Shown: in pieces, positions 55,246 through 64,000 of the stretch
Numbering within the stretch: the stretch's first letter is position 1
How the letters are laid out: each line of letters begins with the position of its first letter
Source: Sanderia malayensis
Taxonomy: Eukaryota; Cnidaria; Scyphozoa; Semaeostomeae; Pelagiidae
Reading direction: 5' to 3'
NCBI GenBank assembly: GCA_013076295.1
Contig: RQOL01000374.1
Location: forward strand, 1,116,001-1,180,000
DNA: 64,000 nucleotides
Notes under the pieces: model-generated
The model's database searches: none
Told to the model about the DNA's origin: nothing
The model's input: only the letters and a program-made list of their open reading frames with translations
Made by a program: the position numbers and the translations under genes

Positions 55246-55678
55246 TGGCGAGCTGTTGGCGTATTTAGAGCAGACTTTCGATAGATAAAACTGACTTTCG
55301 CTGTAAGTGTATAATTTGAGGAAATAAAATTTTAAAATTGGAAAGTATTAAATAACAATTAGAAATAACAATAACAGGTAAAAATTAGAATAATTATAAA
55401 GATTATGTTAAGAATATAGTAAATATATATATATAGTAAAAATAACAGAAGAAAGTTTTATTAAATGATTGTGACTTCGACGTCAACATATTGCCGGTAA
55501 AAGAAAGATGTATGTTGCTGTACTGCTAGAAGTTTTGGTGCCTGTTAGTTATAGTTGCCGTTAGTTAGTTGTTGTTATGTATCTGTTATTCTGTGCTGTT
55601 GTCATCGTTAGGTTCGTCATCGTTTACCTGTGATTGGGACTCGTCGTTTTGTTCAAGTTCAGTAGGGTGTGGTTGTTC
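55246..55678. other. Non-coding stretch
   Basis: AT-rich with an (AT)n tract at 55421-55434; no gene recognised. Confidence 0.4.
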
Positions 55679-55978
55679 TTATTGTGGCTGTGTTTCGTCT
55701 GGTGGCAACACGCTGACGTCGAAGTCGTCTTCTTGGAGTGATAGCTGAAGTTGTTGTTCGAAGTGCTTTTCTAACAACTTCATTGCCAGTTTTTCGTTGT
55801 GCTTTGCTCTGGCCATTCCCTCCTTTACTTTCGACTTTGTTATCCGATTCGAATTGCGAACCCTCTGATAGCACTGGTTTGCTATCTCTGTATTTCGGTC
55901 GATGAACCTGCACGTTTGCTCTAAACGTGCAGCTGTGTCGCGGGATGTTCTAGCAATAATTTTCAAATCTTGGTCCAT
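55679..55978 (-). CDS. Small hypothetical coiled-coil ORF, 99 residues
   Basis: MDQDLKIIARTSRDTAARLE continues as TCRFIDRNTEIANQCYQRVR, KSKVKEGMARAKHNEKLAMK and LLEKHFEQQLQLSLQEDDFD, and ends PPDETQPQ. Heptad-like spacing and charge predict one long helix with an acidic tail. The composition looks coding and differs from the neighbourhood, but I recognise no family. A minus-strand intron could lie upstream (pyrimidine-rich text and AG near 56095). If the hairpin at 54827 is a Helitron end, this ORF would be inside the Helitron. It could also be chance. Confidence 0.35.
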   Translation of the reverse strand: MDQDLKIIARTSRDTAARLEQTCRFIDRNTEIANQCYQRVRNSNRITKSKVKEGMARAKHNEKLAMKLLEKHFEQQLQLSLQEDDFDVSVLPPDETQPQ

Positions 55979-58950
55979 GCTAAAAATGTTAGAAAAGCGT
56001 GTCAGAATGTATTTAATAATATAAATTTACAAATAATGAAAGTAATGACAAAATAAAAGCGCTACGTAATATGTAAAAGTTTAACTGACCTTTTTATGAT
56101 TGAATAACTGGAATATAACGTTAGAATTCGCAAAAAGTCTTGCTGTGAAGCTCGCAAATCTAAAAATGTGTTGTATGATTATTGTATGTAGGTAAATTGA
56201 AAAAGTATATCACTTGATGAATGTTTCGCATATAGAAAAATTATCAGTGAGTTACAATGCGTAACTACTTGTAATAATAATTGTCAATGTGTGAAGAAAG
56301 TATGGTACTCACGGATGAATAAAGCAGTGAAGGTTCACGATGGTCTTGCGTATGTGTTGTCTCTGGTGTTGCTTGAAGAGAGTGATCGCATAAAGATTGA
56401 TGGAGTGGAGAAAAACAACTTGAAATCGAGCACATGGAACAGCATAGGTGCAACTTCCTTAGCACTTAAGAGAATGGAAGAAGAAAAGGGGTTGAAATAA
56501 AGTGCGAGATGAAATAGGGTTCGATTGTTTTTCTAAGAGGATGTTGAATTTTGTAAGGATTGTGGACGGCGCGTATGATGGGTTAGCATGTGTTGGGTGT
56601 AACCTGGATCTGCAGTTGAAAGTTGGAAGGAAAAGAAGAATGAATGAATGTTACTGGCTTTCGTAGATGATTGAATGGGGCGTGAAAGCTGGTTGAGCTG
56701 GCAAAAAGCTCAAGTTCCAAGGAAAGCGAAAAGGAAATTGTGTAGAAAAGGAATGTGATGACGTTGAATAATAATGACCATAAATGTATGGAAAGATTGT
56801 ATTGAAACGCCATAGTCGATTCCCCAGGAGCAAGTTCATTGTGTATTGAAAAGAAAAAAAAGAAAAAATAGGATGTGATAGTGTTAGAAATGCAGAACGG
56901 TGTTATTGTTTGTAAAAAAGATGTTGAAAATAGCATGTTAAGAATTGGGGGACGTGGGGTGTATTGAATTGGGTTGGCTGTATGTAACAGTGAAGCAAAT
57001 CAAATATTTAATTGCATGAAGATTTCAATTGGAGTGGTGAATTTTAAAAATGGTGAAGATAAACGTGACAGTGATTTACAGAGAAGAGAGGAAGGTAGGT
57101 ACTCATTGGACATATATAAATTGAAAAGTTAGGTGGATAGATCTGAAGATTTTTGGATATAAGCATTCGTTTAGAATTATATATAATGAATTGATTTTGC
57201 TGTTTATCGTAGGTTGTGGAATGGGATCGAATGAGTGGGATGCGTGGCCTGAAGTGGCAAATTGGAAGAGATGTAGTGAAAGACAGAAAATTGAGATTCA
57301 TACTGGAAAATGGCGAAGGAGAGGTGTTGCGAGAAGTGGGGTATGTGGTATTACTGCGTATTATTGTAATTATTTATACTGTGTTGCTGTGATGAATTAT
57401 CAAGATTATTGATATGGATGTTTTGTTGTTAGAGAAGAAACGGAGGTGCATGTGGTGGTGAAAAGAAGAGAGGGGAGAGGGAAGAGAGGAAGAAAAGACG
57501 GAAAAGGAGATGGAAGGAAAGATGGAAGGAAAGATGGAAGAGAGCCGAAAATGGCGAAATATATTTTTAATTGTAGCTAAAATGATAAGAGAAACGTATG
57601 ATGGTGTTTATCTTTGTCTTGTCTTGAAATAATAACTGGAGGGAAATGTTCTCGCGGGCTGGCTGAGTGTGCACATGCGGGAAAGTAAAGAGGATGCGCA
57701 GTTTGAAATGGCGGATACGGCACCACAGGGATTACTTCAAATTGTAAAGTCAAATGGCATTGATACTTTTAATTAAAAACCTCAGAGAAACAATGAAATA
57801 ATGAGGAAAGTATTATTTATGTTCATTTTATGAAATAGTTATGATTTGTTGTTATGAATGTTACAACTATATTGTATGAATTTAGTATTCTTCTTATGTG
57901 CAAGTTGATAGGCCTTTTATCTATGAAAGGGTGAAAGTCACAGGGTCTCGAAGTATCAAGTGGGAAAAAAATGTCTGCCATTGGTGAGATGGCGTCTGGA
58001 GGGTGAGCCTCGTTCGCACTGTAGAAAATGAATTTGAAAAAAATTGTACATTATCTTTTATCCTATCTCCATGGTGAACGGTAATAGAGACAGAAATTGC
58101 TGTTGTCATTGAACCCAAAAAGAAAAGTCTGTGGAAAAAGTGCGGTAAGTTTGAATAATGATTTGTATTACTTTGCCTGGCACTTAGTGTTCCTGAAAGG
58201 TTGCGATAAATTTAAAGAACGGCGTGAGCGCGATGCTTAGCTGATCGAATTGGCCTAAAACGTGGGCTTTTAAATTGTAAGGAAGTTTTCGTGTGTCTCG
58301 ACAGAAAATATAGATATATTATCGATTTCTACATGCAAGAAAGGATGTTTATTATATTATAGTTTTGGCCGTAAGATGCATACATAAGAGGGGATGAAAT
58401 ATGTCAGTAAATTTTAACGTACCTGAGAAATTGTGATGTTATGTGCATGGATACATGAAAATGCTGTTGATGTTGGCTGTTTTGTGTGCGATTATAAATT
58501 CAGGCTGTAGAAAAAATTAGGGGTGTTGCCGGATGCATTAGTTAAAAGGTCAAACACCACGTCAAGGAGCATCCATTGTTTGAGTTTTCCTTTTTTGTGA
58601 AAGCTGCCACATGGTGGTTGTAAATGACCCCAAACTTGTATATATTGGTAGGAAATATTTTGTGTAGATTGTACACAGTAACTTGGTTTTTTATGAATGG
58701 AGAGGGTATAGGCAGCTTGCACAGAGAGAAAAGAAATCCATGTTCCCATAGGCAACATAAAGGTACATGGCAAAGCATAACTCATGGAAAATTGTTGATT
58801 ATGTTATACAAAATAATGTTACCTATGGGTTAGAGAAAGCAATATTAGTAAAGGAATGGAAGTATAAAGGTAGATGCTGGGTTAGCTTGGGGAGTTAGAA
58901 TGACATTGTATGGTGGGGAATGTTGGTGAGAGCTAGACTGATTGCAGCAA
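55979..58950. other. Gene-poor stretch
   Basis: Almost 3 kb without a recognisable gene. A purine-rich tract at about 57440-57550 contains GATGGAAGGAAA repeats. The 56291-56500 and 57191-57412 frames have no motif and lie in G-rich, low-complexity text. Confidence 0.45.
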
Positions 58951-58954
58951 GTGT

Positions 58955-59296
58955 ACTTTGCCTATGCTGTTTGGTATCAATCATAGGTCTTATCCCCATG
59001 CTGTTTGGTATCAATCATGGAGATTGCCTATGCTGTTTGGTATCAATCATAGGTCTTGTGCCTGTGCTGTTTGGTATCAATCACAGGTCTTATCCCCATG
59101 CTGTTTGGTATCAATCTTGGAGATTGCCTATGCTGTTTGGTATCAATCATAGGTCTTGTGCCTGTGCTGTTTGGTATCAATCACAGGTCTTGTGCCTGTG
59201 CTGTTTGGTATCAATCACAGGTCTTATCGCCATGCTGTTTGGTATCAATCATGGATATTGCCTATGCTGTTTGGTATCAATCATAGGTCTTGTGCC
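58955..59296. repeat. Minisatellite, about 34-bp unit, ten copies
   Basis: CTGTTTGGTATCAATCA occurs ten times, separated by one of three linkers (TAGGTCTTATCCCCATG, TGGAGATTGCCTATG, AGGTCTTGTGCCTGTG). The linkers alternate partly in a higher-order pattern. Tandem ORFs over this region are not genes. Confidence 0.95.
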
Positions 59297-59526
59297 ACAC
59301 TCAGTCATGGTCGTTGAATAACCGTGCTCTCTAAATGAGGTGAAGGGGTGCGTTAGTGTATTGACTAACCGTCTATGGTTGGAGGTGATGTTATTGGAGA
59401 ACTCACAGGACTTCCTTGTAGACAATGTTTTTGGTTTTGTTGTTGTCAGGTGTGAACACCTTGAGTCCAGAGAACGATTTGGCTCTAGACATTGCAACGT
59501 ACAGCTGTCCGTGGCAGAACACAGGG

Positions 59527-59895
59527 TCCGGTAAGTAAATGCCAACATGTTTCAATGACTGTCCTGTGCCTTGTTGATGGTGAGGCAGTAAGCAGGTCTG
59601 ACTGGAAATTGTTTTCTTGCAATGGAGATCGGCAGTGATGAATCTTGGCAGGTCAGAGTTATGCGTGGAAGCATAACATACTGGCCCTTGTTCTGAGTTG
59701 TGATGATCTCTGCGGTTATGATGTGTCGTTTGAGATCTCTCACTATTAGTCGTGTTCCATTGCATAGTCCTTTCGCAGGGTTGATGTTTCTGAGCAAAAT
59801 GATTGTGGCTCCAACCTAAAGGAAAATGAGATTGAGTGATCCTAGATTGAGTAAGGCAAAGCAATTTTAAATGAAGTGTTCAATATAGTGTGCCT
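59527..59895. repeat. Left copy of sequence duplicated across the assembly gap
   Basis: 369 bases matching 59996-60366 (371 bases) except for two single-base indels in short C and A runs. It reaches exactly to the first N. Confidence 0.95.
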
Positions 59896-59995
59896 NNNNN
59901 NNNNNNNNNNNNNNNNNNNNNNNNNNNNNNNNNNNNNNNNNNNNNNNNNNNNNNNNNNNNNNNNNNNNNNNNNNNNNNNNNNNNNNNNNNNNNNN
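59896..59995. other. Assembly gap, 100 N
   Basis: Exactly 100 N, the usual placeholder for a gap of unknown size. Both sides carry the same 370 bases, so the gap is most likely two unmerged overlapping contig ends. Confidence 0.98.
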
Positions 59996-60366
59996 TCCGG
60001 TAAGTAAATGCCAACATGTTTCAATGACTGTCCCTGTGCCTTGTTGATGGTGAGGCAGTAAGCAGGTCTGACTGGAAATTGTTTTCTTGCAATGGAGATC
60101 GGCAGTGATGAATCTTGGCAGGTCAGAGTTATGCGTGGAAGCATAACATACTGGCCCTTGTTCTGAGTTGTGATGATCTCTGCGGTTATGATGTGTCGTT
60201 TGAGATCTCTCACTATTAGTCGTGTTCCATTGCATAGTCCTTTCGCAGGGTTGATGTTTCTGAGCAAAATGATTGTGGCTCCAACCTAAAGGAAAATGAG
60301 ATTGAGTGATCCTAGATTGAGTAAGGCAAAGCAATTTTAAATGAAGTGTTCAAATATAGTGTGCCT
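59996..60366. repeat. Right copy of sequence duplicated across the assembly gap
   Basis: 371 bases. Its extra C keeps the helicase frame open through [16 protein letters not shown], whereas the left copy shifts frame at that point, so this copy looks the more accurate. Confidence 0.95.
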
Positions 60367-63107
60367 ACCTTTAATTGTAGTGAATGTAGAGGCATTCCGC
60401 CTGGGGTTTGTGCATTGAGAAACCTGCTGGAATGTTGTGTTGGGATCCTGAAGCTGACCGTGTCTGGCGTAATCTTCTGCCATGTCTTCTTGGAATTCTG
60501 TGAAGAGAGCATGAATGTCACTTGGAGTTTGAAAGAGGATGAGTGTTGCAAACAATTTTCTCATCTGTGCAGGCAGGTGGAAGACCACTGCATCTTGTAA
60601 GCAACGTCTGTGCTCTGCATCATCCTCTAAGAGGGACATAGCTCTTGCTGCATTCTTGAACGTGTTGTGAGTGATCCCGTCAACTGTTCTGATGTCTTTG
60701 AAGGAGGTTGCCCCTTTTCTGTGTAGCAATATGAGCCTCAGGGCAAATCGTTCAGGATCTGAAAGAAGAACATTGTATATTCTGCCTATGACACCTTTAG
60801 CTGATCGACGCTTCCGTTGCTGCCATTGCTTAGCGGATTTGTTGTAAGTGTAGTGCTCTGGTATGTCTTGATATAAGTACCGATGAGCATTCTCTTCTCT
60901 CTGGTTGAGGCTGAAGTAGGCCATGAGCATGCTGTCAGTGTTTCTCTGTGCAGCTTGCTCTGGGTGTGTGAAGTATACGGGTTGTTGATGTGGCAAGTGA
61001 ATTGCAAGTCGGATGATTGTGTGACTTTTGTCGTGCATCTCGTATTGCATAAGTTTATACACTGCCTGATGCGGACCTACGTATCTGGAATTCATGTACT
61101 GACGTATCTCATCGTGGACGATGTCTTGTCGGGCATTTGCTTCTTCGTGACCTTCTCTGATTTCGATGTGTGCCATGTCATTGCCTTTATGGATGTATTT
61201 GAAAATGTACTTGACACTTTTGACTGTGGTGCACACTTCCACGTTCATGTGGCAGTCGAACTTGAGAAGCAGTTTGAGATTGTGTGGCACAACCCAAGAG
61301 TTGTTCAGTCTGTGTTGCCTGAGTTGAGCAGTTGTTTGGCCTGCAAGAAAGTGCCATGGTTACATTTGTGTACATTTCACGGAAAGTGTAAATCATAAGT
61401 ACGAAATGCAATTGATGTTGACATACCTCGTCGTCTGTACAATGGGTATCCATTGACATTGAATTCTGTTTGTTGTGTGAGGTCTTTCGGAAACTTCTTT
61501 TTGCATTTCCCATCTTGCATGCAAACGCATGAGGGATTAAGAATTCCACACGGGCCGTGCATCATGTGTTTCTTGACGATTCGGTGTTCGTGGACGTGGG
61601 TGTTCTCATCTGGTATCTCTGCCAATATTATCCGATCAACATGCTCTGGTGTGCGTGGTTTGTCTTCGTTGGCAAGAGATATGATCATGTGAGTGTGCCG
61701 CAGTCCACGTTTTTGAAATTCCACCGTGTAGACGTAAGCGATGACTTTGCCAAAGAAGTTGAGATCCAGTATGTCACACAGCAGTTGTTTGAATTTCAAG
61801 TGAAAGACGCGTGTGACAATATCTGGTCGGTCTTGTGGCTTCTGGTTCGGTAGCAAATTGTCCAAGATGTCTTGCCAGTTCGGATTCGCTGTGAATGGGA
61901 GGAATAGGTCTGGCTTGCCGTGTTTTCTGACAATGGTCATGGCATCTTGGTAATTCTGTTGCATGTTTCGTTGGCTGCCAGTAAATGTGGACGGTAAGAT
62001 AATGACTCGTCCAACATCAGTGTGCTGTGCAGCGCCTGGATTGTGGGCTTGTGCAATCAGATTTTGTTGTTCAGCTCTTCTGTAAAGGTGATCCATCAGT
62101 CCTTTGTACGACTCAACTCTGAGATCTTTCTGATGGTATCTGATATAAGCAAGGTCGTTGCCTTCTATCTTGGTGAATGCGTCAACCAAGTACTGTTGAA
62201 ACAGTAGTCTTGAGAGGTGAAGGGCTGAGAATCCTTCCCGTACTTGGGTTCTGTATGTGTAGAATTGGTTGGGTGTTACTCTGGTTTGGCGCCGTTCAGC
62301 TTGGTCAGCGGGGATTTGTGAACGCGCTGATGGCACTCTTGCGATTGTTGTACCCCAACCATGTTCACCGAACAGAAACAGCAGCGGATACGTGAGTGGA
62401 TCGGCGACTGGATTGGTTGCTTTGATGTTAATCAAGTAGCCGTCACGTCTCTGGATTTGCATGGTTCTTTCGTTTGGATCTGGTGCACCACCGTCTTTTG
62501 TGCTGTAGATTGCTGCTATTTCTGACGCTGCGGGAGTGTCGTATCTTCGATCCTGGTTGGCTCTTGACGTGATAATCATGTCGAATGTGGGAATGGGCTC
62601 ATTTGCTGCAGTTGCCTGTTCTTTTTGCTGTTGCAGTATGTCGCCTATGTTCTTGTATTCTTGAGCATATGGGTTGACTGCAAGAAGTTCGTCTTGGAGC
62701 TTCTTGTTGGTGTCTTTATTGAGATCCCTGTTGGTGGGATTGTATATTGCATATTTTGGCTGCTGTCCTGGCAATGGGCCAAGGCGGGCTAAACAAAAAA
62801 AAACAGGTTGTTAATAATGACTGATCATGCAATACTAAAAAGTTGTAAAAGAAATATGTTATTGTGTAACGGAACATAAGGTAATGAAGTGGGAACAGAA
62901 TTTTAAACATACCTGTCCTGCGATATGCACTGCCATGTATTGTTATTACGGATGGCCCCCTGCCTGGAACTTGGGGTATATTTGCTGTCCAGGATGCCAT
63001 TGCCATGGTAGCATTGTATTTGCGAAATTTGAAAAGAAAATCTTTTGAATCTCTTTGCGTTCTGTTTGTTCTGTTTTGCGTGTCTTATTCGTTCATGGTA
63101 TTTGGCG

Positions 63108-64000
63108 ATGGCGACATCAGGGGACGAAACTAGCGGAGGTTTCAAAGTTGAGAAACTCACAGGAGATAACTATTACTCATGGAAATTCCAAATGAAGATG
63201 GCGTTGGTTGGAAAGGATTTACGAGACATAGTCACTGGCGATGAAGTATTGGATGGAACAGCTGCTGTAGTTCAACAAAGAAAATTCCAACGAAGGGAAA
63301 ATATTGCATTAGCCACGATTTGTCTGTCAGTTTTACCAAGCCTTCAAATTTATGTTCGTGCTGCGAAAAGTGCTAAAAAAGCCTGGGATAATTTGGAGCA
63401 GCACTTCGAGAAAAGATCTTTATCTCAGAAGGTTTTTTATCGCCGCAAACTATATTCTGCTAGGCTAGAGAAAGGCACAACGATGTTGGAGCATGTCAAT
63501 GGTTTGCAAACACTGTCCGACCATTTGGAATCCGTGGGAGATCCGATAATGGAGAAGGATCTAGTCATGATTTTGATTAGTAGCCTAACGGAAGACTACA
63601 ATCATTTAATCACGGCATTGGAGACCATAGCAGAAGACAGATTGTCTTGGGTTTATGTGCGTGATAGAGTTCTGCACAAATATGAAAAACTTCATCAAAA
63701 TGCTGCGAATGAAGGGGCTGCAACGAAAAATGACGACGCGCTATTGGTAATTAGCAAGAAGAAGTCAGATGGCCAACGTAAGAAATGTTTTTATTGCCAA
63801 AAAGAAGGACATTTCGCAAGGAATTGCTTCAAGAAAAAGGCCGATATGAAAGCAAAACAACGAGCCGAATCTACAAATTGTGCGGACACCGAAGACGAAC
63901 CAGACGATGGGTTTGCTCTGACAGCAAACAACGGTACCGAACAGTCTGGTGATGAATGGTTGATAGACTCAGGGGCGTCACAGCACATGATATATGAGAA
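63108..64000 (+). CDS. Copia-type gag-protease ORF, 5' part (continues beyond the window)
   Basis: Starts MATSGDETSGGFKVEKLTGD and stays open for 297 codons to the window edge. DNYYSWKFQMKMALVGKDL and AKKAWDNLEQHFEKRS are the copia gag (UBN2-type) core. A CCHC zinc knuckle, CFYCQKEGHFARNC, follows a basic stretch. The aspartic protease active site WLIDSGASQHMIYE is at the edge. Gag packages the RNA and the protease cuts the polyprotein; integrase and reverse transcriptase would lie beyond 64000. No 5' LTR or clear primer-binding site is visible between here and the Helitron exon ending near 63030, so the LTR is missing, very short or diverged. The ATG at 63108 is the first in this frame. No stop or frameshift. 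Confidence 0.9.
   Translation, partial: MATSGDETSGGFKVEKLTGDNYYSWKFQMKMALVGKDLRDIVTGDEVLDGTAAVVQQRKFQRRENIALATICLSVLPSLQIYVRAAKSAKKAWDNLEQHFEKRSLSQKVFYRRKLYSARLEKGTTMLEHVNGLQTLSDHLESVGDPIMEKDLVMILISSLTEDYNHLITALETIAEDRLSWVYVRDRVLHKYEKLHQNAANEGAATKNDDALLVISKKKSDGQRKKCFYCQKEGHFARNCFKKKADMKAKQRAESTNCADTEDEPDDGFALTANNGTEQSGDEWLIDSGASQHMIYE

Larger units (their letters stand above)
59403..63030 (-). pseudogene. Helitron Rep/helicase gene lacking the helicase core
   Basis: Exons on the minus strand: about 63030-62913 (YNATMAMASWTANIPQVPGR, IHGSAYRRT), 62789-61437 (451 codons), 61340-60369 (324 codons) and from 60285 leftwards. Introns are 83-123 bp with GTATGT/GTAGGC donors. Exon 2 has FQKRGLRHTHMIISL, the H-x-H of an HUH nuclease. 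Exon 3 has VKYIFKYIHKGND with the paired catalytic tyrosines. The last exon gives only the end of a Pif1 helicase: [36 protein letters not shown], then [13 protein letters not shown]. The Walker A and DExx region, about 400 or more residues, is missing between exon 3 and the last exon. The Rep half is open and looks recent. The Pif1 end appears twice because of the assembly gap. Without the helicase core the element could not transpose alone. Confidence 0.85.

Noticed and set aside
58920..59321. 133-residue frame rich in CCLVSIIGL-type blocks
   Set aside because: Translation of the 34-bp minisatellite.
60883..61398. 171-residue plus-strand frame
   Set aside because: Antisense to Helitron Rep exon 3, which has the catalytic tyrosine motif on the minus strand.
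63006..63013. TGGTAGCA as a copia primer-binding site
   Set aside because: Only eight bases match the initiator tRNA-Met complement and they fall inside the Helitron exon, with no LTR before them.
62903..63160. 85-residue minus-strand frame overlapping the copia start
   Set aside because: A different frame of the same bases reads YNATMAMASW, which fits the Helitron N-terminus; the part beyond 63100 is antisense to gag.

Overview
The window looks like a piece of an AT-rich invertebrate metazoan genome. The evidence is short spliceosomal introns (GT..AG, about 80-500 bp), no operons, and transposon families I associate with cnidarians, sponges and similar early-branching animals: KDZ-like, ISL2EU-like, P/THAP9-like, piggyBac-like, an rve transposase paired with a HECT ligase, Helitron, copia and DUF6589. 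I cannot name the species. I see no convincing conserved single-copy host gene; almost everything is mobile DNA, much of it nested. All family names are from memory of motifs, with no database search.

Layout. 1-7.3 kb: end of a long repeat (R1), then a decayed KDZ-like transposase between long inverted repeats, with a tRNA-like gene in one intron. 7.4-9 kb: virus-like capsid and protease remnants and a peptidase-like frame. 9.7-11.2 kb: a MITE and a 91-bp tandem repeat. 11.3-13.8 kb: a transposase fused to an OTU protease domain (decayed). 14.4-16.25 kb: a multi-exon P-loop-like gene of unknown role. 16.26-17.3 kb: an ISL2EU-like transposase. 18-23 kb: a P-element fragment, microsatellites and composite satellite DNA (114-bp arrays alternating with R1). 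23-27 kb: a P-element transposase interrupted by piggyBac-like sequence and by a deleted copy (C) of the element described next.

27.3-50.6 kb is the most interesting part. Element A (28209-36883) has 140-bp terminal inverted repeats, a perfect 9-bp target duplication and two convergent genes: a RecQ-like helicase (one single-base frameshift) and a five-exon DUF6589 gene that splices in frame to 1,023 residues. Element B (39711-50574) has different termini but the same two genes in the same convergent layout, both decayed, and a 9-bp target duplication with one mismatch. Inside B sits a third element, N1 (40732-46499), with 570-bp inverted repeats, its own 9-bp duplication and a gene for a RING-tailed protein whose motif order parallels DUF6589. 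N1 landed on a splice donor of B's DUF6589 gene. Copies C and D carry further RecQ-like fragments. I read this as a two-gene DNA transposon group, RecQ helicase plus a DUF6589 protein that is probably the transposase, active in several waves.

50.6-64 kb: a truncated rve-type transposase convergent with an intact HECT ubiquitin-ligase ORF, a 60-bp tandem array, a gene-poor stretch, a 10-copy minisatellite, a Helitron Rep gene lacking its helicase core (with an assembly gap flanked by duplicated sequence), and the start of a copia-type gag-protease ORF running off the end. The two copies beside the gap differ by single-base indels, so some frameshifts elsewhere may be sequencing errors.
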